Below are positions 20,279-29,629 of a stretch of 64,000 nt of DNA, in pieces. A program made the translations under genes and the position numbers. The notes under the pieces were generated by a model. That model was not told where the DNA came from. It saw only the letters and a program-made list of their open reading frames with translations, and did no database searches. The DNA lies in assembly GCA_023212725.1 (NCBI GenBank), contig JALBYF010000002.1, positions 310,001 to 374,000 of the forward strand, given 5' to 3'. The DNA comes from Tranzscheliella williamsii. Its lineage: Eukaryota; Basidiomycota; Ustilaginomycetes; Ustilaginales; Ustilaginaceae. Each line of letters starts with the position of its first letter. Within the stretch, counting starts at the first letter, position 1.

Positions 20279-21262
20279 ATGAAGCTGCTCAGCCTGGCCG
20301 CCTCAGCCGCGGTGACGGCCATGACCGGCGTTGTCCTGCTTGGCTGCGCTACGTCCGCCGCCGTGGTGGATCCATCCAAGCTGGACTACCCGCTGGCTGT
20401 GCAGCGGTCGATTGAGCAACGCGAGGTGGAGCAGCTGGCCGCCAGCGACAACGACGCGCCGACGGTTCCGCTGGGCAACTATCGCCAGTACCAATTTCCA
20501 GCGCAGCTCTCGCAGTCGACCTACTGCACCGAAACGGTTGTTGGCGCCAAGGTGGGCGACGCTACGCTGTTGTGGGCGACCGGAGACGGGCGCAAGACGC
20601 CCAAGGCGTACGTGGCCTACTCTGCGTCGCGTGGCGTCGTGGTGGGACACCAGGGCACCAACACCTCGTCCTTTTCCTCCATCTTGAACGACGCCGACTT
20701 TGGGCTGGACCCGATCGACGCGCGTCTCGCCTTTTTGGGAAGCGGTGTCGAGGTGCACGGTGGATTTCAGGATACGTGGCTGCGGACGGCGGACGAGGTG
20801 GTGGCGCAGGTCGAGAGCGCACTCGCCGCCCATCCGGGAGCCAAGGTGTTGGCGGTGGGCCACTCGCTGGGCGCCGCCATCTCGCTGCTGGATGCGCTCT
20901 ACCTGAAATCGCAGCTCAGCGGTGTCTCGGTCTCGGCGATCGGCTTCGGCCTGCCACGGACCGGGAACCAGGCCTTCGCCGACGCCGTCGACGCCAACCT
21001 GCCTGGCTACGTGCACATCAACAACGGCCGCGACCCCGTACCGCGCGTCCCGCCCGCCATCGACTACCAACACCCATCCGGCGAAATCTGGATCAACCCG
21101 GCCAACACCAATACCGCGGTCATCTGCCCGGGCCAAGAGAACGAAAACTGCATCCGCTCGGTCAACCCATTCACCTACGAACCGGATGACCATACCGGTA
21201 TCTATTTCGACGTCCACATCGGCGGTCGTGGCACCAACTGCCCTGCCGTGATTGGCTCCTAG
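20279..21262 (+). CDS. Secreted class 3 (fungal-type) triacylglycerol lipase
   Basis: Single exon, 327 aa, ATG at 20279. The first about 28 residues form a signal peptide with a hydrophobic core ending near CATSAA, so the enzyme is probably exported. The lipase_3 domain is clear: GVVVGHQGT (oxyanion-loop strand), the nucleophile elbow VGHSLGA with Ser196, Asp252 in GRDPVPRVPP and His305 in DDHTGIYFD. Cysteines near the C-terminus (ICPGQENENC) suggest disulfides. Such lipases hydrolyse exogenous triacylglycerols and are widespread in smuts and Malassezia-like yeasts. It is unrelated in layout to the large lipase at 8-13 kb, so it is not a local duplicate. Confidence 0.92.
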   Translation: MKLLSLAASAAVTAMTGVVLLGCATSAAVVDPSKLDYPLAVQRSIEQREVEQLAASDNDAPTVPLGNYRQYQFPAQLSQSTYCTETVVGAKVGDATLLWATGDGRKTPKAYVAYSASRGVVVGHQGTNTSSFSSILNDADFGLDPIDARLAFLGSGVEVHGGFQDTWLRTADEVVAQVESALAAHPGAKVLAVGHSLGAAISLLDALYLKSQLSGVSVSAIGFGLPRTGNQAFADAVDANLPGYVHINNGRDPVPRVPPAIDYQHPSGEIWINPANTNTAVICPGQENENCIRSVNPFTYEPDDHTGIYFDVHIGGRGTNCPAVIGS

Positions 21263-22006
21263 TGTGTCAAAAAGTAGGTACAGTTCGCGCCCACCATCTT
21301 ACGTGCATCGAATACAATCTGTAGGATCGGGCGAGCCCGTTGCACTTCGATCGGGCGATCCGCTGTGACTGTAATGGCTTGGCAGAAACGTCTTGCGCAC
21401 GAGACGAGATCAGTGGCTCTGGCTTTATGTGCCGGCCTACATGCTCAGTCAACTCGCATCGCCTGTGATGGTCGTGGGAATTGGCGTCGGTTTGGACTGG
21501 ATAGGCGTGTGACTGCGTCGAGACTACGACTGGCATGTCTAATGACGCGGTGTGGAGCGAACGGAATACTCCGGGAGGCGGATGCAGCACCGACGAATGC
21601 TAACATGAGGAAAATAAGCTTCCTTACGAAATGAAGTTATGAGTGTATTTGCGCTGGATCGTGCACGACGAATTTGTAGCTAATCAGCGCAACATGACCT
21701 TGTATTTGTATTTTGCTCAGCAAGCTACTCCAACTGGGACTGTATTCATCGCGTCTTCCAAACTAGCTACGCCGTGAACACATCAACAACCACACTCACA
21801 ATTAGCTGGGCAGCGTCGCTCGCAGACATACACACCGGTCTGCCCACTCAACAATCTTCTTCCTGACCCACATCACAGACACTCAGATCACATCATCACC
21901 GGTCTAGCTTGTGTCCATCTCTTGCTTCCACCCTTGCTTGCTCGCACTGCATCTCTTGCTTCATTCTCGCTCGCTCGCCTTGATCAGATAGACCGACAAG
22001 AACAGC
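21263..22006. other. Intergenic: upstream region and C/T-rich leader of the SAP-domain gene
   Basis: About 740 bp without supported coding sequence. The last 110 bp before the next ATG are pyrimidine-rich with repeated cttgct and ctcgct blocks, as is usual for fungal 5' leaders. Confidence 0.45.
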
Positions 22007-24533
22007 ATGTTGCGACGGATCGCTAGTCGAACGCTCGGTGAGCCAGCCCTCCGCGCTGCCTCGCCTGGCCCACAGCCGGCTGCCGCCACCTCAGCAGCGG
22101 TGCTCTCGTACCACTATCACATGCTGCAGCAGTCCCGAGGCCTTGTATCTTCTGTCCTCCTAAGCAGCACCCGCGATGCCTACGAATCCAAAAAGATGGC
22201 CGACCTCAAAGCCGAGCTCAAGACCCGCGGCCTCTCTTCCTCCGGCCGCAAGGACGATCTCATCCGACGTCTCGTCGAACACGACAGCTACGTTAATGGC
22301 AGCACTGCCAACCTTGCCAGCGCCCCTCCGCAGCTCCGCCGCCAATCGACGCTCGCCTCCCTTCGCAATAACAGCGAAGGCGAGGGAGCCAAGAATGTGG
22401 ATGTTGCTACCAGCCGTGGTGGTAACAAGAGCAACCGAGGCACGCCGCCGCCCAATGACACCAAGGAGAGGCCCAAAGGCCCCATCGTCGATGCCGAAAC
22501 CGCCGAGGCTGTCATCCACGCAGCGAAGCCTCTGGGAAGCATGAAGGAGTCGGAAACACCAGCCGAGCTCGAAGCTGGCAGGGTTCACAGCGCCGCTGCT
22601 GATGGGCTTGCCGGCAGTGCCAATGCGAAATCCTCTCCCTCGTCAATTGACGAGGCTATCCCTATCGCGAAGAGCACGCCGCCTGGATTGCCTCCTCACA
22701 AGGCGCCCCCTACAAAAGAGACCTTCAATGTTCAAATCCCTTACTACCCCGACCCGCCTGTCCCGGGTCCCGATATCCCCATGGTCGCATCCTACACCTC
22801 CCCGCACCTCAAGCAGTCCGAACTCGAAAAGTCGCCTTCAGAGGATCCCCACCAGCCGAAAGCCATCAGCGTTTCTGCTTCCTCGGCCATCTCGCACGCC
22901 GCCGACATGAGCAGTCATGCCGGTGCTGAGGGTTCAAAATCCGGCAAGTCTCAGCAAGCCCAGGGAATCTTTGCCGAGATGATTTCGGACCTCCAGTCGC
23001 AGAGCAGCTCCAACCTGGAAGGCGTCAACAAGGGCATTGACGCCGCTAAGCAGGCCATTGGCAGCATCAGCGAGCAGGCAAAGGGTGCCTTTGCTTCTGC
23101 TTCTGCTGCTGGAGGCCTTGCCAACCTTGGCGGCTCCTCCTCCGGCTCTTCCTCGTCATCGTCCTCAGCCAAGAGTTTCAACCGGCCCCTCAACGATGAA
23201 GAGCGGATTGGCGTCTACGTTCTCGCTGCTATTCTTGCCGGCGGCTTCATGCTGGGTGGCCTCGGCAAACCGAGCCGGAAGCAGCAGGGACAGAAGCAAG
23301 ACGGTAGTAAGCCCGTTTCGACGGCTGTCGATGCCGTCAGCAGCAAGGCCGCCGATCTGACTACCAAGCTCCCCGGTGCAGCGCAGCCACAGAAAGATGC
23401 AGCGGTGGTCGCCCAGCCCTCTGGATCGAGTATCGCTGCGCCCGCTGGCAGCAAGGTCAAGGCGCCTATCATGTGCGTGCCCAAAGGCACCAGCGTCTCG
23501 GCGGCTGCGCCCAACACCATGGAGGCGCTGGCCAAGCAAGGTCAAACGCTGAACTCGGCTATGCTCGCCAGGCTGGCCGAGCTCTCCACATGCGAGGTGA
23601 GCAGCAGCACCCGACGATCCTGAGCCGCCCGCCCGCCCGCACCCATCCCACCATGTACACATATCGCCGACCCACAGGTGCCCATACCGATAGACACTTC
23701 ATGCATGTTTTCATCTAGGCAAAGGCACGACCAAAGCTGTTTTGTCTCCATCCTATTTGAAATCTGCCTGCTGGACCGGGCGGGCGCAGTGCGAATGGTA
23801 GCTGACGTAGCTTGTCTCCTTGCATCTTGTCTCTATACCTACCTAAAACCGTTGATCTGGGCTGGCGGGGTAGGTCTCGGACGCGCTGGTGAAGCTGAAG
23901 CTGCCGCACGGCGGGTATGTGCCAGGGATTGAGCTCTACTCGCCCGAAGGGGAGGTGCGGATGTGCGGGCCTGCGTTTACGGTCAAGATGGTGAGCCAGG
24001 CGGAGACGGGGGCGCCGCAGCCGGGGGAGCACTTTGTGGATGCCGCGGCGGGGTATGCGGGGCATGTGATGGTGGTGACTGCGCCGTCCAACGTGCGCTC
24101 GGCGGTGTGGGGGGGCCTGATGACGGCGCGGGCGCAGCAGGTGGGGCTGGCTGGCGTCGTGCTCGATGCGCGCTGCCGCGACCTCGCCGAGCATCGTGCT
24201 GCCCGCTTCCCTGTCTTTGCGCGCGGCCACTCGACGCTCGGACAGAGCCCGTTCACCCGCGCCTCGCAACTCAACATCCCCATCACCCTCCACGACCCCT
24301 CCACCGCGCTCGCCACCCCCGACCCCACCAACCCGCCCTTGCCCAGCATCACCGTCCACCCCGGCGACATTGTCCTCGCCGACCTCGACGGCGTCGTCAT
24401 CATCCCGCCCGCCCACATCAACGACGTCCTCCGCCTCGCCGAAAAGGGCCGCCGCGAGGACGCCAACGTCCTCCAGGACCTCCTGCAAGGCATGCCCGTC
24501 AAGCAGGCCTTCGCCAAGAACCGCACCAAATAA
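22007..24533 (+). CDS. SAP-domain mitochondrial membrane protein fused to RraA-like aldolase
   Basis: Exon 1 is 22007-23596 and exon 2 is 23874-24533. The 277-nt intron has donor GAG|GTGAGC and acceptor GGGGTAG|GTC, phase 0, giving 749 aa. The N-terminus (MLRRIASRTLG, Arg/Ser/Ala-rich) looks like a mitochondrial presequence. A SAP motif covers about residues 64-94 (LKAELKTRGLSSSGRKDDLI), as in yeast Aim34, and a membrane helix lies at about 401-420. Residues from about 519 form an RraA-like domain: MLARLAELSTCE, then VSDALVKLKLPHGGYVPG, CGPAFTV, WGGLMTARAQ and GVVLDARCRDL with the Arg-Asp pair of this aldolase fold. The second exon has no ATG of its own before the core, so its N-terminus must come from exon 1. 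If the intron is retained, the frame stops at 23623 after eight extra residues (538-aa SAP protein). I cannot tell a true fusion from two overlapping genes. Confidence 0.65.
23519..24533 (+). CDS. Alternative model: stand-alone RraA-like aldolase
   Basis: This is an alternative to the fusion model, not an extra gene. In-frame ATGs at 23519 (MEALAKQ) and 23561 (MLARLAELSTCE) lie just where fungal RraA-like proteins usually begin. Using the same 277-nt intron they would give proteins of about 245 or 231 aa, the normal family length. The family includes 4-hydroxy-4-methyl-2-oxoglutarate and oxaloacetate-acting aldolases/decarboxylases with a divalent metal. This model needs a promoter inside the SAP-gene coding region. 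It would remove the mitochondrial presequence and give a cytosolic enzyme. Exon 2 is G-rich up to about 24160 and C-rich after about 24230. Confidence 0.4.
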
Positions 24534-24639
24534 GACCCCCACGCGCTCGGCGCCACAGGCTCGCTCTTGTCGCTCTCTCTCTGCTGTGCAGCCAGGATAA
24601 AACATGATATGCATCGCATGTGCATGGCCGTGCGGGATA

Positions 24640-25333
24640 CTATGCTGCGATCGCGGTGTTCTGCAGCCAGTCCAAGGAAGGGTCTTCAAGGTGATCTGCG
24701 GGTGGCGGGTGAGGGTGAACACGTGATGGGGGTCAGTTGGGAAGCGGGTGGACTGCGCGGGAGGGTGCGGTACATACCGTCGAAGTCGGCGAGGAGCTTC
24801 CATGCCTGGGCTGAGCGTACGTCTTGCTGGAGCTGGGCGATGGCCATGTCGGGGAGTGTGATGGTGATGGCGGTGGGGGGGAGTTGTTTAGCGAGTGGGT
24901 TCGACTTTGCAGTATGCGCGGAGGGTTGTGCGACGGTGTAGGGCAGGAGGGCATGGGCGTGGTTGGCGAGGAGGGCGGAGTTGTCGACGGCGAGGAGGAG
25001 TGCGTCGGCGGCGAGGAGTGCGGCGAGCTTTTCGGCGAGGCGGACGGCTTGTGGCGAGGGCGGGGCGGTGGCGAGGCGCTCGGGCGCCTCGTACAGCCCG
25101 ACGATGCAGAGCCCGCGCGCGGAGGCGTACGCGCTCGCCAGCGCCACCCCCGCCTCCGCCATCGCCGCCAACCCAGTCCAGTGGTGCATCAGCGGCACCA
25201 CATCCACCACCTCGTACACGCCCCCCGCCACCCCCTTCGCCAACAGCAGCCCACTCACGCGCGCCGACGGATACTTGGCCGCATGCAGCACCAGCTTCTT
25301 GTACGCCAACGCACCGATCCTCGCTTTCGACAT
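24640..25333 (-). CDS. EMC8: ER membrane protein complex subunit 8/9 (EMC8)
   Basis: Two exons, 25333-24778 and 24695-24640, with an 82-nt intron (GTATGT donor, CCCGCAG acceptor, phase 1), giving 203 aa. The start is the first ATG (MSKARIGALAYKKLVLHAAKYP), matching the family's opening helix. Further marks are the MPN-like fold stretch VSGLLL, VVDVVPLMHHW, GLCIVGLYEAPE and the end, where splicing restores WKLLADFDDHLEDPSLDWLQN, the characteristic C-terminus of EMC8/9. The protein is a cytosolic-face subunit of the EMC insertase that places membrane proteins in the ER. It faces the RraA gene tail-to-tail, about 106 bp away. The 5' half of its coding strand is G-rich and the 3' half C-rich (switch near 25085). 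Confidence 0.92.
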
Positions 25334-25661
25334 CGCCGCCAACGCGTACCGAGTGCAGCTCTCGGATGGTAGGTGTCTGTGTCGGTAGGTCCAGCGCTAG
25401 GTCGTGGCTCCAGGTCTAGGTCGTGGTTCGAAGACAGCCATCACGCACGCCTGCTGCTTTTAAGGCAGAGTGTGCGTCCGTGCGGTCGATGTGTCTTATT
25501 CGAAGCAGGCCAGATCGGTCCCGATCGGGCACGGTTTTGTAATCGGGGCGGCTAAGTCGGATCGGGCTTTTTGGCTGTCAGACAGAGAAGACCCTTGGAC
25601 GACCTAGCCCACCCTCCTTCCGCACCGCTGTCTCGTCAGCAAGGCTCCCTACGACACCGTT
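25334..25661. promoter_or_regulatory. Divergent promoter region (EMC8 / FIST-like gene)
   Basis: 328 bp between outward-pointing start codons. No coding sequence is supported. It includes 'ggtcgtggctccaggtctaggtcgtggttc', a short imperfect repeat at about 25401-25430. Confidence 0.4.
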
Positions 25662-27518
25662 ATGCTCGCTGCTGCGCTCAGCCTCCGCAGGCCTCGGGTC
25701 TCTGCACTCAACGCTGCGTGGCTATCGTCATCGAGCTCGCCATGTCGACATTACGCCAGGGCGGCTGCCGAACCAGCGGCGTCTGCTTCGTCGAAAGGTG
25801 CCGCTGGTTCAAGCGATCAGCAGAAGCGCAGGCAACCCCTAGCGACAGCGCAAACCCTCACGCTTTTCTCAGAGACGCCACAGGGGCTTGTGCTCGCTCT
25901 CAGGTCCACATTGCAAGGCATGACATCCGCCGCGTCTCGAGTCGGTCCAGCATCCTCGTCCGCGACGAACAAAGCGGCCCACGACCACGTCCTCCTCTAC
26001 GCTCTCAGCAAAGACTTGCCGCCTAGGTATCTGAGCGAAGCGGTGAGTCTGCTGCGGGGCGAGGGTTCCAAGGCGACGCTGCCGGATGCCAAGGCACAAC
26101 GTCCGTCGGGGGGCGATGCTGCTCCCAGGATCGCGCGGGTCGGCATCCTGTCGTCGCCGCTCCCGTCGTCGTTGATCCCTGCGAATGCGCTCGAGCCCGG
26201 CGCGGCCCCTTTCGTCTCGCAAACGCTCTACTCGGTGGCGCTCTCGCTGCTTCCCGGGGTCAATGCTGTGCCGTTCCGCTCGACGATCCCGGGCCGTGCA
26301 GATGTGTCGGTGGGCAGGTGGATGTCGTCCAAGCCGTCGTGGAACGAGGGCACGGAGCGGCGCGCCGACCTGCTGGACGACGACAAGAGTGCGCTGCCGG
26401 GCAGTAGCCGGAACTGGCGCGATATCTGGGGCCGAGAGAATGTGGAAGGGAAGCTGCCGGCGGCGTTGGAAAAGCTCGATCCGGCGGTGGCGGCCAGCTT
26501 TCTCGTCTACAGCGATACGGCGTCGCACGGGCTCCTGGAGGGCCTGGCGAGCCGGTTTCCGAACAGCTCGGTGCTGGGCCTGACTGCGCCGCCGACACCG
26601 TTCGAGACGGGCCGTGACCAGACGCTGCTGCTTTCGCTGCCGGGCGAGGCGGCGGCGAGCGGCATCTGGGCCGACGGAGCGGTGGGTGTGGCGCTCGTCG
26701 CCAGCGATGCGGGCGGCGCGCACGCCGAGCCGATCCCCATCCCGCACGTCGTGCGCTCGTTTGAGGGCCTGCGGCCGTTTGGCCCGCGGCGGCCGATCAC
26801 TTCGGCGCAGGGCAACATCATCTCGACGCTCAACGGTGCCAACGCCGCGCAGGAATTCCTGCGAGACATCCAGGTGCGCTCACGGCCGAGCGGCGCTGCG
26901 GCAAGCCCGGGCGCGGACGGGGTGGAAGCGCAGGGGATGTCGGAAGCAGCAGCGCGAGAGATCGCGGCCGGGATCAAGAAGGAGGAGGACTTCTACGTGG
27001 GAGTCTATGCGTCTGCGGGCGGCAGCCGTAGCGAGGAGCCGCTGGTGCTCGCCCAGATCCTCTCTGGCCATCCGTCGCGCGGGACCTTGTCCGTGGACAC
27101 GACCGCCGAGCTTGGCCCCGGCGCCGGCGTGCCCCAGCGCACCGTCCGCACCTATGCGCAGTTCTACCAGCTCGACACGCCCTCCGCCCTGCGCTGCCCG
27201 CGCCCGCTCGCCATCCCCGGCCCCGACCCCTCGGTATGGTCCACCCCGCGCTTCCTCTTCCTCGCCCTTCCCCCCGCCAACACCACCCCCGCCACCCACC
27301 CCCCACCGCCCCCCGCCGCCAAACACTCCGTGATGGCGCTGCCCAACCTCTTCATCGCCGCCTCCGAACGCGGCTGGCTCGCCGGCAACGGCGCCCCCGC
27401 CCGCCCGCCCGGCCCGCCCCAGCTGGCGCTCCAGACCGACGGCTCCACCATCGCTCGCTGCACCGTGCCCCTCGCCACCGCCCTCCTCTCCCTCCGCTCG
27501 CCACCCGCGTCGCGCTAA
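25662..27518 (+). CDS. Mitochondrial FIST-like domain protein
   Basis: Single exon, 618 aa, ATG at 25662. The N-terminus (MLAAALSLRRPRVSALNAAW, then SSSSSPCRHYARAAA) is a good mitochondrial presequence. The segments HVLLYALSKDLP, VGILSSPLP, AVPFRSTIPGR..VSVGRW, LLSLPGEAAASGIWADGAVGVAL and NIISTLNGANAAQEFLRD follow the order I expect of a FIST_N fold. In bacteria that fold binds small ligands, and in animals it occurs in FBXO22. The C-terminal third is Pro-rich with a phenylalanine/leucine strand FLFLALPP. The match is by pattern only and weak. The role in mitochondria is unknown. The coding strand becomes C-rich after about 27060. Confidence 0.55.
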   Translation: MLAAALSLRRPRVSALNAAWLSSSSSPCRHYARAAAEPAASASSKGAAGSSDQQKRRQPLATAQTLTLFSETPQGLVLALRSTLQGMTSAASRVGPASSSATNKAAHDHVLLYALSKDLPPRYLSEAVSLLRGEGSKATLPDAKAQRPSGGDAAPRIARVGILSSPLPSSLIPANALEPGAAPFVSQTLYSVALSLLPGVNAVPFRSTIPGRADVSVGRWMSSKPSWNEGTERRADLLDDDKSALPGSSRNWRDIWGRENVEGKLPAALEKLDPAVAASFLVYSDTASHGLLEGLASRFPNSSVLGLTAPPTPFETGRDQTLLLSLPGEAAASGIWADGAVGVALVASDAGGAHAEPIPIPHVVRSFEGLRPFGPRRPITSAQGNIISTLNGANAAQEFLRDIQVRSRPSGAAASPGADGVEAQGMSEAAAREIAAGIKKEEDFYVGVYASAGGSRSEEPLVLAQILSGHPSRGTLSVDTTAELGPGAGVPQRTVRTYAQFYQLDTPSALRCPRPLAIPGPDPSVWSTPRFLFLALPPANTTPATHPPPPPAAKHSVMALPNLFIAASERGWLAGNGAPARPPGPPQLALQTDGSTIARCTVPLATALLSLRSPPASR

Positions 27519-27694
27519 GACCCTCCCCCACCCGCACTCCTCCTGCGCCCTTGCCCGTCGCAGCACAAACCGGCGCAGCGCACATACCAACGCCACACGG
27601 ACATCCGCCTGGTCGGCCTGTTGGTCAGGGTACATTTGTTCATTGCGAAAGAGTCAGCAGGGCGGTCGGTGCGCGTACAGGCGGGCGGGGTCGA

Positions 27695-29236
27695 TCAGCC
27701 GACGGCGGCGCCGGCATACGAAGCGCTGTTGCCGGAGCCGAGGCTCTCGATCCAGCCGCCGTTGCGGTACGGCTCGGGGGTGGCGCCGATGCTCCAGCCG
27801 TGGAACCAGTCCGCTTCGGCGTCGAGCAGGCGCAGAGCGGCGGGGCAGTGGGCGCCGAGGCCGGCGAGGCGGTGGTGTTCGACCGCGGCGTACGACGGCG
27901 GCTGGTCCATGGTGGGGGGTTGGCCGTCTTGGTCCCACTGCCAGGCGGGCTCGGCGGGGGGGCGCGGGGTGTAGTCGGCCAGGTCAAAGCGGTCCGGCAG
28001 GCGCTCGGCCGGGGTGTGGACGGCGAGGGGTGTGCCCCAGCGGCGCAGCTCGGCGGCGTCCGTGTCGGGCGGCATCGGCTCGAAGTTGCGCTGGCGGTAG
28101 TGCTGGCAGCGCCGGACGAAGCGGTCGGGGAAGAGGCCCTTGACTAGGAAGCGTGCGCGCGCGCGCGGGTCTGGATTGCGGCTCGACGGTGTCGTCAGCC
28201 GGCCCGCCTCGAGCCAGATGCCGCCGCGGCGCTCGAGCGTGCGCAGCGTTGCCTCGAACAGCGCCGTCGCTGCGGCGTCGGGCTGCCACGCAAAGCGCGC
28301 ATACCGTTCCTCGCTGCTTAGGCGGTCGAACTCGGCGAGCGTTTTCAGCGCCGCGTCCTGGGCGGCTGCGGTGGGCTTGTTCATCTCGCGCGGGTACGGG
28401 CCGCCGGTGTCGAGCAGACGCGGTGGCGGTGCGAGGATGTCGAGCGTCGCAAACACCATGGGCACGCGAACGGCGCACGCCTCCGCGGGCGGAGTCGGCG
28501 ACGGGGCGGTGGGAGCGACTTTGTGCCTGAGCTTGGCGAGCCAACCGGAGGGCTTAGGCGGGGCGGTGTCCGTGTAGCGCAGCACTGCCTCGGGCGGGAA
28601 GAGCGCCGTGCGGTTCGCAGCGCCGGGGCGGGCGTAGAGGGCCGAGACGACGCGCTCGGCGAGCGGGCGGCTGACGATGGCGGTCAGCTCGCGCGCCTGC
28701 GCCTGCAACAGGCTCGCCATCCGCCCCGCGCCGAGATTGCCCGCGCGCACATCGAGCTCGGCGCCACTGGCGGGATGCGCGTGCGCCAGGTAGGCATACG
28801 GCGCCGCCCCAGCGCCCCCCAGATACACCAACGGCAGCTGCACCCCCATCCGCTTCCGCACCCCCCCGCGCCCTCCCTGCCCGCGCGCATACGTCGCCGG
28901 ACATCCAGCCGCACAGAACGCACCCGCCGCAGGCACACCCCCCTCGTACGTCGCAAACAGCGTACAGTGCAGCACCATCCCCGCCAACGGCCCCTCCACC
29001 CCCCCAGGCCCCTCCATCCGCCGCGTCGTCGTCGCCCACGGCAGCGCAAGCGCCCCCTCCGTCAGCACGTACTCCTTGGACCGCCCCGCCTCGCTCCCAC
29101 CCCCCTTCGCCCCGCTCCTAGCACCATTCGCCCCGCTTTGAGCACCATTCGCCCCGCTCGGCTCCGTCGGCGCTTCTCCCGCGCCAGACTCGTGTTCTTC
29201 TTCCCCGCCCGGCAGCACGGATCCGGACGCCTTCAT
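27695..29236 (-). CDS. Unknown protein, Gly/Ala-rich N-terminus
   Basis: Single exon, 513 aa from the first ATG at 29236 (acaATGaag). The frame is open further upstream without an ATG. Residues about 20-50 contain a short SGANGA-type repeat encoded by a 21-bp tandem array. After that come ordered stretches: GALALPWATTTRRM, GMVLHCTLFATYEGGVPAAGAF, VQLPLVYLGGAGAAPYAYLAHAHP, and a C-terminal half with WLEAGRL, DRFVRRCQHYRQRNFEPMP and a Tyr/Trp-rich end. There is no signal peptide or membrane helix. It is not a family I know. The strong codon bias (G-ending codons in the 5' part, C-ending in the 3' part, as in its neighbours) supports it as a real gene. Confidence 0.65.
   Translation of the reverse strand: MKASGSVLPGGEEEHESGAGEAPTEPSGANGAQSGANGARSGAKGGGSEAGRSKEYVLTEGALALPWATTTRRMEGPGGVEGPLAGMVLHCTLFATYEGGVPAAGAFCAAGCPATYARGQGGRGGVRKRMGVQLPLVYLGGAGAAPYAYLAHAHPASGAELDVRAGNLGAGRMASLLQAQARELTAIVSRPLAERVVSALYARPGAANRTALFPPEAVLRYTDTAPPKPSGWLAKLRHKVAPTAPSPTPPAEACAVRVPMVFATLDILAPPPRLLDTGGPYPREMNKPTAAAQDAALKTLAEFDRLSSEERYARFAWQPDAAATALFEATLRTLERRGGIWLEAGRLTTPSSRNPDPRARARFLVKGLFPDRFVRRCQHYRQRNFEPMPPDTDAAELRRWGTPLAVHTPAERLPDRFDLADYTPRPPAEPAWQWDQDGQPPTMDQPPSYAAVEHHRLAGLGAHCPAALRLLDAEADWFHGWSIGATPEPYRNGGWIESLGSGNSASYAGAAVG
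29105..29165. repeat. 21-bp tandem repeat inside the unknown 513-aa gene
   Basis: Nearly three copies of a 21-bp unit (ttcgccccgct followed by a variable part and agcacca) on the plus strand. On the minus strand they encode repeated Ser-Gly-Ala-Asn-Gly-Ala. The unit length is a multiple of three, so the frame is kept. Confidence 0.75.
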
Positions 29237-29629
29237 TGTGTCGCAGGGAGACGTGGTGGTTCGAACGATGGTTGTGCGCCCTGCAGCCGCCCCGGTCAAG
29301 TGCCAAGCACGGCCACGTGCAGCGCGGTAGCGGAGTCTCGGATCGGTTGCCAGGGGCTTCCATGCGGCCACCCCGCGATTGCTCTTCCCCGCGGCGCTCG
29401 CAGTCACACTCTCCCGAGTCCACTGGGCACCGACATCGGCCGTATCTGTACCGTGCCAACGGCAGCGCAATGCGACACAATGAACAGAAAAGGGGGTGGT
29501 GCGGTCGGGCTCGAATTTCGGTGACAGAGTAAGCGGGGAGATCTGGGGGATCTGGGGAGATGTGGATCTACTGAGAAGCGAAAAGGAGCGACGCGGGGTT
29601 GTGGGCTGTGAGGGGGGGAAGGCGGGGGA
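29237..29629. other. Intergenic between two minus-strand genes
   Basis: About 390 bp holding the promoter of the 513-aa gene and the 3' flank of gamma-glutamyltranspeptidase. A G-rich 'gggggatctgggga' stretch lies near 29540-29560. No coding sequence is supported. Confidence 0.4.

Noticed and set aside
20303..21217. 304-codon minus-strand frame antisense to the secreted lipase
   Set aside because: Val/Arg/Gly-rich shadow; the lipase frame has the signal peptide and catalytic triad.
8014..21262. Two class 3 lipases as a local gene duplication
   Set aside because: They share only the nucleophile elbow. Size, signal peptide, membrane segment and catalytic-loop sequences differ, so they belong to different subfamilies.
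23715..24803. 362-codon minus-strand frame over the RraA exon and EMC8 3' end
   Set aside because: Arg/His/Pro-rich shadow of GC-rich coding sequence on the other strand, without a domain.
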